Shown here: positions 30,146 through 40,454 of the stretch, one piece after another
How the letters are laid out: each line of letters opens with the position of its first letter
Position numbering within the stretch: the stretch's first letter is position 1
Source: Cordia subcordata
Lineage: Eukaryota > Streptophyta > Magnoliopsida > Boraginales > Cordiaceae
Direction: 5' to 3'
Assembly: GCA_028554755.1 (NCBI GenBank)
Contig: JAPTOF010000036.1
Coordinates: 1-64,000 of the forward strand
Length of the DNA stretch: 64,000 bases
Position numbers and translations under genes: made by a program
Notes under the pieces: generated by a model
Database searches by the model: none
What the model was told of the DNA's origin: nothing
Seen by the model: only the letters and a program-made list of their open reading frames with translations

Positions 30146-31395
30146 TTGGATTTTTCTTCATTATCTCAAGCAAATGCTGGACATAAATCTCACAAACTGC
30201 CCACTCAACAAAATCAACAAGACCAGGCTTCTCATGATGAAAATCAAGGCCATTCTCAAGCTGAAATGCCACATCCAGCAGGGAATAATGATGAAAAATG
30301 GAAGCAAGTTTGTTTAGGTAAACTCCATAACTCTAGAAAACTTGAGTTTTATGGTCCTATTGTTGAAAATGGAGTCATTAGTGCAACCCTTCCTTGTGAT
30401 GTTTTCAAAGAAGGGGATGAACTCTGGAAAAATTGTTTGATTGGCCAATTCATTGGTAAACCCCCCGCCTTTCTTCCTTATTCGTAGAATGGTTGATATG
30501 CATTGGAAAATATTTGGTAAAGTTGACATTAGAACGGCTGAAAATGGGTTCTATGTGTTTAAGTTTGAGAATGATGATTTATATGAGCTCGTTATGGAAC
30601 AAATGTGGCACGTGAATCACCGCCCTCTCTTGCTTGGAAGATGGGATGCAAATGCTCAAATGATTAATTTTCGTTGGGACAAAGTTCCTCTATGGGTGAA
30701 ACTTAGAAACGTCCTATGCTCACTCATCACTAGGAGGGGATTAAGCCACATTGCTAGTACTTTGGGCATGCCACTACAAATGGACAAACTTACGAGTCAA
30801 GATCATTTGTAGGATTTTCTAGGGTATGTGTTGAAATGGATATTTCAAAAGAATTGCGGATCACACTTTTGTTAAACTTAGGAATGGAGATTGGACCAGA
30901 ATTGAGGTAAAGTATCCATGGAAGCCTCTTGTTTGTTCAAGGTGCAAAATTGCTGGTCATTCCCTTGCCATGTGTCCAAATGCAACCATTCAAAATGGCC
31001 TAAAAGTTTGTCCCTCAAGGTGAAAGAAAGAAAGTTGATGAATGGAGGGGTGTCAAAACAAAGAAAATATGGAAAAGAACACACAATGTGGATGCAACAC
31101 CTTTCTCAAGTGTAGTGCTCACTCCAAGCACCAATCAAGCTTCTATTTCGGAAATTAAGCCTTGGCCTCATCACAACAAATTCCCTTGGAAAATAACCGG
31201 TTTGCTACCCTTAATCCAATTGAAGAAGATATGAATGGAGTTGAAAATAGGCCTTTGGTTGAGAAGGACGAAGATGAAATGCCCGCCTACCACCTTGAAG
31301 AGAAAAATGAAGAACCTGTTAGAATGGAACAGTTTGAAGGAAGAAGTAATAAAGATCGGTTGAAGAATGTTGATGCTCCCCCACTTCCTCTTTGA
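30146..31395 (+). pseudogene. LINE ORF1 protein, DUF4283 + CCHC knuckle (J, unit 1)
   Basis: Frame from about 30146: Gln/His/Asn-rich linker, then DUF4283 (LGKLHNSRKLEFYGPIVENGVISATLPCDVFKEGDELWKNCLIGQFIGKPP). A frameshift at 30470-30485 leads to 30441-30812 (FFLIRRMVDMHWKIFGKVDIRTAENGFYVFKFENDDLYELVMEQMWHVNHRPLLLGRWDANAQM). A base missing at 30795 and one at 30856 break unit 1; unit 2 is intact there and reads on through the knuckle CSRCKIAGHSLAMC (30934-30975 in unit 1) to 46737. A further frameshift precedes the acidic tail (NNRFATLNPIEEDMNG... DAPPLPL). Same family role as the other ORF1s. Confidence 0.83.
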
Positions 31396-31490
31396 TCTCT
31401 TTTTGTTGTTTTTTTTTTATGATTTTGTTTATTGTTTTGTTGACTTTTGTGTTTTGCAGTTTTTTAACTCCTTAATTGTGATTTTTTCTT

Positions 31491-31542
31491 ACCCCTCAAA
31501 CCTCGTCTTGGTGTACAATGTTGCATCCTTGGTTTGAGGGGT
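31491..31542 (+). other. 3' UTR stem-loop of LINE J (unit 1)
   Basis: ACCCCTCAAACC (31491-31502) pairs perfectly over 12 bp with GGTTTGAGGGGT (31531-31542). Units 2 and 3 have lost one C from the left arm. Confidence 0.8.
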
Positions 31543-31602
31543 TTTGATTGGTTTGTACCATATTTGCGATTAATCTAAACTTTCTTAATACGCAAAAAAA
31601 AA

Positions 31603-31977
31603 ATCTTCAATCTTCCGGATTCCCAATCCACTTCATCAAAAGGAATACAAATGTCTTTCCAAGCAATTTTAGCTCGCATCCCTCCAAAGGAAAGCGCAAA
31701 ATTTGGATTCAATTGTTGCAATGATTCCTTTAGGTAGAAGAAGTGCACCAGCCCATTAAGCACAAATTTGCAAGAGGATAGACTTTATAAGAGTTAATCT
31801 ACCCGCATATGAGAGCCAATGAGTGGTCCAGTTTTCAAGCTTTCTTGTGATTTTCTCCATGAGTGGTAAGCAATTAGCCTTTCTAGCCTCCCTTGATACA
31901 AGGGGAACACCCAAATATCTAATAGGTAGGGTACCTTCTTTAAACTCCACTTGATTGAGGATAGCAAGATGATCAGT
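31603..31977 (-). pseudogene. LINE I part 2: ORF2 RT thumb region, minus strand (unit 1)
   Basis: Continues I upstream of the J insertion. From the right: NQVEFKEGTLPIRYLGVPLVSREARKANCLPLMEKITRKLENWTTHWLSYAGRLTLIKSILLQICA (31950-31756), then a frameshift and GLVHFFYLKESLQQLNPNFALSFGGMRAKIAWKDICIPFDEVDWESGRLKI. I ends here at about 31977 where the 5' end of K begins, so the RT core and endonuclease are missing or lie beyond K. Confidence 0.8.
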
Positions 31978-32597
31978 TTCTCTCTACCATGAAAACTCTC
32001 TCCTTTCTCTCTGAAGCTTTTGCAATCAGCACTTTTGCCTTCACCTCAACTTGACAACTTGCCTTCTTTTTTTTCATCTTTTAAATCATGCCCAAGAAGA
32101 AGAATCATACTTCATCTCGTAAAAGCACTAGAATCAAAGCAATCAAGCAAAAGCTTAAAGAAACCTATGAAGAACTTTCACCAATCTTTGCTGAAAATGA
32201 AGAAAATGGGGCTGAAATTTTCGAAATTCCTCACATGGCTGAACGTTCAACATCATCTTTCTTGGATGAAGAAGGTATCTCTACCAACTCAAGGGAAGAT
32301 GATACTTCTAGCAACTCAAGCCTTGAGTTCAAAATGGCTTATGATGCTTGCTGTAACATGGGTCTTTCACCCTCACAATCTCCATCCTCTAAATCTTTGG
32401 GTACTCCTCTTTGCTCGGGTTTGGTTGGGGAATATTCACAAGCTGAAAAGATAAACATATTGCATGATTCTCAAGCTCAGGATAGAGCAAATGGCACTAC
32501 TTCGTGTGAAGAACCCCAAGGTGAGCTACGAAATGCAACCATTATTAAGAGAGAGGATGAAATATCAGTCACAACACGTTTGGAAAATTCTTATCAC
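31978..32597 (+). pseudogene. LINE K: 5' UTR and ORF1 N-terminus (ORF1-only type) (unit 1)
   Basis: The 5' UTR starts with TCTCTCTACCATGAAAACTC and a pyrimidine-rich stretch like those of D and L. ORF1 starts at ATG 32088: MPKKKNHTSSRKSTRIKAIK, almost identical to the start of A', then KETYEELSPIFAENEENGAEIF, ERSTSSFLDEEGISTNSRED and a Ser-rich linker. The frame continues to about 32597 before changing into the LTR-type sequence. DUF4283 and all later parts are absent. The 3' side is not found in the window, so whether the LTR element inserted here or the array junction removed the rest cannot be decided. Assignment to the ORF1-only class is by N-terminal similarity. Confidence 0.75.
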
Positions 32598-33950
32598 CTG
32601 CTGGACACATTTCGGTATTTTGGGCATAACTTGGGCTCTGAAGTCCAAATAAGGTGATTCTTGAGGTTATGGAAATCTAATTCATAGATTACAAGTTTCC
32701 TTCTTTGAGCCCAGCCCAGATTTGCCTTTACCATGGTAAAAAATGTCGGTCAAAAGAGAGCATAAAAATTGATAGCAGTTTCCTAATCCTAGGGGGATTT
32801 GAAAAGGAATTCGATACCATTATAAATACCCACAATACACAACAGAAAAAAGGACTCGAACCAAAGAATTAACAGAAGATTAAATTGAAGGAAAAGTTGA
32901 GGAGCAGCTCTTGAAGAGAATTGAAGACAAGAACTTCATCAACCTATTTGTCTAGGAATAATGCGATGAGTTTTTGTTCTCAATCATTTTTCAGTTTTTG
33001 CTTTGAACTTAATTATGAACTAAATCCCCATGATTCAGGGTGATAGTTAGTAATTATTTTTTCATGTTTCATATTCTCTTGGGATTTTTTTGATTATTTG
33101 TATTTGTACTTTATTGCTATTAAATTCTTGGTTAATAATTATAATGCTTGTAGCTAATTTTTGTTAGTCAAGAATTTATATCTTTTACATATAGGAACCT
33201 TGTAGGTTCTTGGGGGTACGAATATAGATCAATTTTAATAGGACTAGAAATAATTACTTGTTTCATGATTGCGATAGATTATTCCACTGAGATAGTCTAT
33301 GCCCTTGTAGTCTCAATTAATTGTTTAAGCCTATTAGGTTAGTTAATTAAAGAACTTGAGTGATAATTTATGCCATTGAGATAAGTCATCCCTCAGGAGC
33401 TTTAGTTAATTAATTTAGGTGTATTAGAGCTTGTACCTAGTCCCTTGTACTTAATTAGAAATCCCGAGTTGACGAACATGAATAGGATAATTTCACGGCT
33501 ATCACCCCTGAATCACGATTCCCCTAAATTTAAGTCTCACAATTTTTTTGGTGGAATTTGCAATTATTTTTCTTTCAATTAATTTAATTTCTTTTCTTTT
33601 TTTCGATTCCGTTTAGTACAAAAATCGTTGCACTCGTAGGATTTACTTTAGTTCTCTTAAATTCTTAGTTTTAGTTTCTTTTAGTTATTTTTATTTATTT
33701 TAAATTCCTGACAGTAATCCCGATTCCCTGTGGTTCGACCCTCGAGTTGCATTCGTGTGATAAAGAGGATAAATTTTGTGATTTTGTCATGGCTTGATTT
33801 AATTATTATTATTTGGCCATACAACGACGTGGTTAATAACTAGTATAGATATTGTAACAATTTTGATAAAATTATTGCAAAAGGTTTTAATTTTATTCCA
33901 TAATTTGAAAACTGTGCGAGATAATACCTACAGCAATGGTTTTATTACTT
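32598..33950 (+). mobile_element. LTR-like non-coding region, plus orientation (unit 1)
   Basis: No ORF of note. A TATA-type box (TATAAATA, 32821-32828) lies about 230 bp from the left edge, followed by ~900 bp of T/A-rich sequence and the phrase CCCTGTGGTTCGACCCTCGA (33728-33747), which resembles the U5 region of plant Ty3/gypsy LTRs. This is consistent with a single LTR in plus orientation, but I find no second copy, TSD or primer binding site next to it. Borders are approximate. Confidence 0.4.
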
Positions 33951-34757
33951 GTTCAATTTCAATGTTGCAAGAAGCTAAAAATGTTGTAGTGTAAAACATG
34001 AAACATGTATAGGGAATGTGGAGAGGGATAGATAGGGACAAATAAAGACTGAGAGACACAACCTTGTTTCCATGTAGTTTGCAAATGCTAATGGTAATCC
34101 AATGATCTATTCTCTACTCCTTAATAGAAAGCACTAATACTAAAAAAAACTAAGAAGAAATTAGTAGTCTATACAATGCAAGTCTACATTGGCATTTAAA
34201 AAAAATAAGCAAGGATGTATGCAAAGGTATAGGATTGATGCACAAATGATGGAATGGAGCAAGAACAAGTAAGGAAGCAAAAATCTAACCTACTAAGAAT
34301 ACAAACAAATTATAAATTAAACTACTAAAAGACAAAGATAACGAAAGCATTCCAATCTCCTATATACAACGCAAGAATAATTAAAAGAAAACTAATCTAC
34401 TATATACAAGACCAAAAAGAAGTAAATACAAGAAAAACAAGAAATATATAAAAAAGTCTAGAGTGTCTCCTAATAGCGAGGATTTAATGCCTTTAGCAAG
34501 GCACCAATGTTAAAGCAATACATGTTTAAAGTTGCATGACAAAAATTATCGGATAATCATCAATGCACAGAATGTAGTAGGAAAAGAATCATGCCACATA
34601 AGATAAAGCAATGAATGAACAAGGAACTGCTTTTCAAAATCCTACCTTGAACTGGCAAAGACAAGTGTGTGTGCTCACATGTGGTAGGGATCATGCAACA
34701 ATGAGCAGGAACATGCCTCACTTGCTCACAAATTAGCCACCCAATGACCTTCTTCTC
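33951..34757. other. AT-rich non-coding stretch (unit 1)
   Basis: Contains no convincing ORF, RNA gene or repeat boundary. A-rich plus-strand sequence; probably internal or 3' sequence of the minus-strand LTR element that follows. The same sequence is in unit 2 at about 49675-50481. Confidence 0.5.
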
Positions 34758-36270
34758 TTAATCAGGGGTTAAGAAGACACCCTTCCCATGAATCGGTGAA
34801 AAGTCTAATGCATGCGACGTGGGAAGAATATTTCCTAATCCTAGATGAAAGTGTTCCATGCAAGAAGGCACAAATGTGAGCTCCAAAGTAGTAAGAGACT
34901 TAATAGATGGAGAGGAGGAATAATCAAACGAAGTGATATCAGTTGAAGGAGCTGAAGGAATGGATTTGGAGGAAGAGAAATTAGGATCAACAATGAGGTG
35001 CTCAAAGGAGGAATAAGAGTCATCCAAAAGTCTCTCAAATTCCTTCATTTCATCTTAAAATGTTACACCTAGAGGAAAAACTATGCTTTCTCCAATAGAT
35101 GGCTCCTAATCAACACTTGTTAAGAGCTCATCAAACTCCTTCAATTTATCACTAGCACTTAACCCAAAGTCCTACTCTATAACCTTCTGTAATAAGGTTG
35201 GTTCACCCATGGGTGGAAGGGCAAAATGGGACTCAACAGATTCCTCATTATGTAAACATGGATGCTTCAGGAGGTGTGCGCACTAAACTCCCTAAAAGTG
35301 GACTCAGAATGCAATTGAGTACTCAAAACATCAAGGTCATCCTCCAAATGTGTTTGAAAAGTGTGAAAAGAAGAAAAGGTAGGTTGAAATGACTCACGAG
35401 AAGCGTTGAAAGCACAGGAGGATAGGGTACCACTTCCTCTAATACATGCCCACAATCGTTATCAAGAACCAAAACATTATTAAGCTTATCTTCCTTCTCA
35501 CTACAAGATGTAAATTCTCCATCCACTTCTCTCTTTACCTCTTCCTCCCAAACATCATCTTTTTCATCACTATTTCCCTCATCTAAAGGTCTCACTCCCA
35601 TCCTTTGAACCCGGTCTAAAGCATCTCAACTCCCTCACTCACAGGTCGTTCATTCCCAACTTCTTTATTCAAGCACTTGACCATTCTAGAGAATCGTTCC
35701 TTCATCTCCTTTAGTCTCTCAAGGTTGGACTGAATTAGGAATTTGAGGCATTCAAACTTCTCATCTTTGTATGAGGAAGACATAAAAGAAAAGGGTTTAC
35801 CCGAATGGAAATGATAATCATTTTAAGCATCACTATTGAAAAACTCAGAAAAGAATAGGTAGAAAAATATGGTGGGAAGATGAACTCTCAAAACAAGGTG
35901 ATAGGTAGAATGAAGAGTTATCTTGACCCCAAGATAAAGGTGCATGATGTGGCTCCCTATAATCATGATAACTAGATGTAGATGCATGAATGGGCACAAG
36001 AATCAAAGTCATGGTCACAGCTTCCACACAAATTACAAAAATAATAATATGACTCCCTACAATCACGATAGCTAGATAGAGATGCATTAATGGATGCATG
36101 ACTATAGAGGTCATGACTTGCATTAACTCAATATTTGGGATTTCCATATGCGAGAGGGCAAATGTAGTATGATGCTCATAACTACCACATGGAACACAAG
36201 CATTAGAAGCATATACGGTGGGTGGGAAAGAGGATACAAGTGACCACTAAGAAGCATTAGATCTATCCAT
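34758..36270 (-). pseudogene. Degenerate gag-like ORF of a Ty3/gypsy-type element, minus strand (unit 1)
   Basis: Reading leftward from a possible start at 36270 (MDRSNAS, then a stop): a CVPCGSYEHHTTFA segment resembling a damaged zinc knuckle, then after frameshifts a proper knuckle CNLCGSCDHDFDSC (C-x2-C-x4-H-x4-C) at 35996-36037, YREPHHAPLSWGQDNSSFYL, KFLIQSNLERLKEMKERFSRMVKCLNKE (a helical segment near 35700), and two acidic blocks (MGVRPLDEGNSDEKDD... at 35601; MKEFERLLDDSYSSFEHL... at 35048-34758). Several stops lie between the blocks. Position 3' of a primer binding site supports gag. No protease, RT or integrase was found downstream. Confidence 0.55.
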
Positions 36271-36461
36271 ACTCAATTAGCACAAGTAAACCTTTTCTCA
36301 ATTCAATTTTTTTTTATTTTTTCAAATTTTTTTTATGTTTTTGAATTTTCAAATTTTTCATTTTTTTGAGGTTTTTCAAATAAGGGAAATCAAATAAAGA
36401 TAAGGCACACACAAGTAACTAATCACAAACACAAAAACACATAAAGAACCAATACCGTGCC

Positions 36462-36479
36462 TTCCTAGCAACGGTGCCA
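36462..36479 (-). other. Primer binding site, tRNA-Asp type, degenerate (unit 1)
   Basis: On the minus strand TGGCACCGTTGCTAGGAA. The usual tRNA-Asp-type site of plant Tat/Athila elements is TGGCGCCGTTGCCGGGGA, from which this differs at four positions. Preceded, as in those elements, by a short AGTTTT spacer after the LTR. Confidence 0.65.
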
Positions 36480-36485
36480 AAAACT

Positions 36486-37880
36486 TGATGTTATTTTAAC
36501 CCACAAGTGTACGGATCGTTCATGGTATAGCAGATTCAAGTGCGGGTATTGTCTCCACAGGGACTCTACTTAGTTCGGTCTTTACATGTTTAGTGTGCTA
36601 GGGAGTAGCTACGTAAGTGTGTTAAAGTATTTTTGGTCTTTTTGTTTGAAGGGGGCTCTAAAGTTAAACCTAAATCTAAACCTAAGTGAATGGAGAAACC
36701 ATAGGAACCAAATTAAGGAAATAAAGCACCACAAGGTGGAAAGGGATCTCAGGCGATTGTGTTGCAACTAAACTCAGGCAATGATAATGGTTTAGTCTAT
36801 ATATGGCTCGATTGCTCGCTTTAGTGTTGATTAACATCCTCCTCGACCTGTTCATATTGTTCAGACTGGATATTAGACTCTTAGAGCATTAACTAGTGCT
36901 AGTGGGTACCTTTTTACTATTGTTTCAGACTAGAGGTATACTCCCACTACACAAGTCACTGATTAAGTGTATTAGTCAACACACATAGTTACAAATAGGG
37001 CTCATGTCATTAGCATGGACAAAGGCTAAGGTGACACCACTACCAATAGCATGTAAGCACAAAAGAATACATGCAACTTCACTTACGCATTTTAACAAAC
37101 ACATAGACATGTTTGATTATCAATACATAGAAGTATTGATTCATGCCATTAATCAATGTAAAGAAGCATGTATTAATAGCTAAAGATATACACAAATCCT
37201 TATTCAAAGCCCTAATCTAATATACAACAACAAACACCAAAGATCTATCCTAATCTAGCAATATAGTTACAAGAAATAGAAAGAGAAACAAGAAGAACTC
37301 CCTTAATCTTGCTTCCAAATCTATACAAATCCTTGTTTGATGATTTAATCCTAGCTTGGTATAGGGTTTAGAAAGTGGTTTTGGGCGTTTATTGAAGTGG
37401 AAAAAGGCTTAAGGTTTATTAGGTTTGAAGAAAATAAAGTTCTTTCTTTGTAAATGAGTTGAAAAGAATGTTTTATTATTGTTGTCAAATGCTACCATCG
37501 ACCTAGCTCCGATCGACTTCTTGAGATAAGCGATCGACTGGATTAAGTGGCACCACAATTGACTACAACTCTTGTTCTCAGGACTGATGAGTCGACCGAT
37601 TATGCTCCTAGGTCAATCGGTTGGTTTCTTTTGCCTCCATTCTTCATTCTTTTCTTTCAGTCTTTATCTTTTAGCTCATTTCTCCCTCGTGTGCACTCGA
37701 ACCCTTCCAAAATTCTCCTAAAGCATGAGATATAGTACTTAGTGTAGCATTAATGCATCCAAATATATTATGTACAACTATTAACAATGAAGCATAAACT
37801 TTATACTAACTATACTCAATTATGCTCTAGAACACCTCTAAACGTGTATGGAAACACTATGTACAAACATGCACAAATGA
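36486..37880 (-). mobile_element. LTR-like region upstream of the PBS, minus orientation (unit 1)
   Basis: On the minus strand this ends next to the primer binding site with typical U5 phrasing (CCCTGTGGAGACAATACCCG, then GTACACTTGTGGGTT). A TATATAT box at 36798-36804 lies about 310 bp before the end. Near 37490-37630 there are several GTCGAC/CGATCG-type palindromes. The outer border is a guess; no matching second LTR in this orientation lies in the window. Confidence 0.5.
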
Positions 37881-37909
37881 CACACATCACACATTAGTCT
37901 CTAAGTAAG

Positions 37910-38248
37910 TCTCCCTAAAAGCCTCCAAATTCAATTGCTCGATGATCGTGTCAAGCACAACTCTATCTTCTAAGGGCAAGAAAGAATCACAGGTATCGTC
38001 ATCACTAGAAGCGACAAACTCAATGAAGAAATAATTCTTCTTGTCACATGCCGTATCCTTAGTGGTAGACTGAAACCCCTAACATTTGCCTTCAAATCAC
38101 AAATGTAAACTCAATGATTCTTGTCCTACAATGAAATCACTGCATCAGCAGTTGCCTCCCCAAAAGGACAAGTGTCATATTCCTAGTGTCATGACTTGAA
38201 TGCATGTCTAGAACAATAAAATCCATAGGGTAATAAAGCTCTCCAACT
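37910..38248 (-). pseudogene. Retroelement pol (protease-end) fragment, minus strand (unit 1)
   Basis: Minus-strand reading MDFIVLDMHSSHDTRNMTLVLLGR near 38220 resembles the conserved DFIVLDMEE...ILGRPF segment at the end of the aspartic protease in plant Athila/Tat elements. After frameshifts, LKANVRGFESTTKDTACDKKNYFFIEFVASSDDDTCDSFLPLEDRVV follows, open for 69 residues in unit 2 (53819-53610). It lies on the wrong side of the LTR to be downstream of the gag fragment, so it is from another element copy or from a rearranged one. It ends at the array junction. Confidence 0.45.
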
Positions 38249-38359
38249 TAAGAAAGAGAAAGGATGAGACAGGTGGTGTATGTGGTTGAAGGAAGGCCGA
38301 GTGCAAAGTGTGTAGAGAGAAGGGAGAGCATTTCGGTTCAAGAGAGAGAAAGTTTTTTT

Positions 38360-39466
38360 CGGCTGAGAATGGGTTCTTTGTTTTTAAGTTTGAAAATGAT
38401 GAGTATTGCAATCAAGTTATGGAACAACTTTGGCACATTAATCACCGGCCTCTCTTATTAAGAAAGTGGGATGCTAATGCACAAATGATAAACTTTGGAT
38501 GGGAAAAAGTGCCACTTTGGGTCAAACTTAGAAATGTTCCATGCTCACTTATCACTCAAAGAGGTCTTAGCTACATTGCAAGTACTATTGGCATACCATT
38601 ACAAATGGATAAGCTTACGGAATCACGTACCTTTGTTGGTTTTGCAAGAGTGTGTGTGGAAATGGATCTTTCAAAGTCTCTCCCTGATCACACCTATGTG
38701 AAATTAAGAAATGGGGATTGGGCCAAAATCGACATTGAATATGCATGGAAGCCTCTTGTTTGCCCTTCTTGCAAGATTGTTGGACACTCCATTTCTACGT
38801 GTCAAAATGGTCCACCAAAAAATGCTCCTAGGCAAGCACCTAAAGTGATTGAAAAGAAGAATGATAATTGGAAAATGGCAAAGATTAGAAGAGTGTGGAA
38901 GAAAGTTGAGAATTTTAATCCTACCCCATTCTCCAATGTGGTGGTTAATTTGGTTCAAGCTCCAAGTTTGGCAAAGAATCCAGCCCCTATTGTTGAAGAA
39001 AAGTTGGAAAATAATCGTTTGCGGTCCTTAAAGCAAATGAAGGCACATCAAAAGTAAAGGATGATTTGATAAAGAGTGATGAAGAAAATGTCATGATCCA
39101 AGAAAATGACACAAATGTTGCTGATTTGGACGCCCAACAACATGAAAATCAAAATGAAGTGCAATTGATTGAAGATAACTTGAGTGTTGAGCAAGATAGA
39201 TGGGAAGGGAATATTGGGAACACACTTGAAGGCTCTCGGACCAGACTTGAACATCCTAATCCTACCCCCATTTGATGTGTTTCGAGACTTGATTGGATCT
39301 CTCTTTATTGTTTTTCTTCTTGGGATTTCCCTTTTGTTTTGATTTGCTTACCCTCAAACTTGTCTTGCTTTGTAATGTTGTATCATTTAGTTTGAGGGTT
39401 TGGATGGTGTTGTACTGAATTTTGCGCTTAATAAAAATCTTACTTAATCCGCAAAAAAAAAAAAAA
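38360..39466 (+). pseudogene. LINE D part 3: ORF1 C-terminal half, 3' UTR, poly(A) (unit 2)
   Basis: Copy of 22661-23763. One T is missing near 39020, so the frame breaks after KLENNR and the tail reads in a new frame from 39066. ORF1 ends NPTPI at 39275. Poly(A) 39453-39466. Confidence 0.85.
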
Positions 39467-40366
39467 GATGGAAGCTAGGTGCATTGAATTGGAAGAGGTA
39501 AGGAGGCCAATTCCATCCATTTTGAGTGTAGATATCACTAACCTTTGTAAAGAGTGAAAGGGTGTAGAAATATGTTTTGCCAAGATAAACCAAGGTTGCC
39601 CTCCGGGTGCCAAGTGTCCAGCCAAAAATGAGTATCCTTGCCATTCCCAACAATATGTTTAATGCTTCCTCGTGCAATCTCACGGCATTTGAACAAACTT
39701 CTCATAATCCAACTAAGATCCTTTTGGGATGGTGTATGTCCAAATGGAACCTTCTTTGATGTAGTTTTCATGAACCCAAGAGCTCCAAAGTGATTCTTTG
39801 AATGCATACATTCTCCAAAAGATTTTAAGCATGAAGGTATCATTAATTTCCTGAAGTCTTCTAATTCCAAGACCCCCTTCTTCTTGTGTCAAACAAATAT
39901 CTTTCCAAGCAACTTTAGCTCAGTGTCTCTCCAAAGGAAGGCTTTAAAACTTTTTCTCAATAGTTGCAATGACCCTTAGGGATGAGAAAGACTCAGCCCA
40001 ATATGAACATATTTGGGTAAGAGTGGATTTAATGAGAAGTAATCTTCCAGCAAAAGATAACCATTTTGTTGTCCAATGCTCAATCTTCTTTGTGATCTTT
40101 TCCAAAAGAGGAAAGCAATCGGCCTTACTAAGTTTCCTCAATACAAGAAGGACTCCCAATTAAATAAAAGATAGATTACCTTCTTTGATCTCAAGTTTAT
40201 CCAGAATGTCCTTTTTCCTCTCCAAAGGGACCCCACCAAAGAACGCTTCACTCTTGTCTTTGCTGATTTTTAATCCCGAGAGAGAATGATAAGCACTAAG
40301 TGTATTCATAATGCATTCAAGAGAATTGATATCTCCTTTGCAAAAGATAAGGAGGTCATCCGCAAT
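39467..40366 (-). pseudogene. LINE O continued: ORF2 fragment (unit 2)
   Basis: Copy of 23764-24663 with extra damage: deletions near 39920 and 39975, and four substitutions in a short stretch (about 40160-40172) that destroy the PFRYLG motif. The breakpoint in the ADD box is the same as in unit 1. Confidence 0.8.
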
Positions 40367-40454
40367 CTCATCTTTGTACTTTGCTCTTTTGTATTTTGAG
40401 ATCCCTCTTTTGTTTGCTTCATACCCTCCAAGTCTTGTCACCATTTTATTTGTT
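40367..40454 (+). mobile_element. LINE F left part with hairpin arm (unit 2)
   Basis: Copy of 24664-24755; hairpin arm ACCCTCCAAGTC at 40423-40434; continues at 43736 with the other arm and poly(A) at 43821-43829. Confidence 0.75.

Larger units (their letters stand above)
29500..31602 (+). mobile_element. LINE J, 5'-truncated ORF1-only element (unit 1)
   Basis: Begins inside the ORF1 N-terminal linker (ARSTPLVKENINLISQDGNE, comparable to RERLVPKENDDLHS in D). ORF1 ends at 31395, followed by a 196-bp 3' UTR with a 12-bp perfect stem (31491-31502 with 31531-31542), terminal motif CTTTCTTAATACGC and poly(A) to 31602. No ORF2 is present. Inserted in the ORF2 of I. Confidence 0.83.
22550..38248 (+). 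repeat. Tandem array unit 1 (15,699 bp)
   Basis: The sequence from TAAGAAAGAGAAAGG at 22550 recurs at 38249 and 53973 and is then collinear for the whole unit. The junction at 38248/38249 joins LTR-element debris to the 5' UTR of L. To the left of 22550 the sequence is the rest of L and is not repeated. Contents in order: L 5' end, D part 3, O, F(G(H)), P, I(J), K, LTR debris. Confidence 0.93.

Noticed and set aside
28440..32597. I (ORF2, minus) and K (ORF1-only, plus) as a two-RNA composite
   Set aside because: K may simply be inserted in I; the other side of K is not visible because the LTR debris and array junction follow, so no TSD test is possible.
33951..34757. Possible host gene exon or small RNA gene
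   Set aside because: No open frame, splice-like structure or RNA fold I could support; A-rich retroelement-like sequence.
32598..37880. The two LTR-like regions as the paired LTRs of one element
   Set aside because: They are in opposite orientations and do not share sequence, so they cannot be the direct repeats of one LTR retrotransposon.
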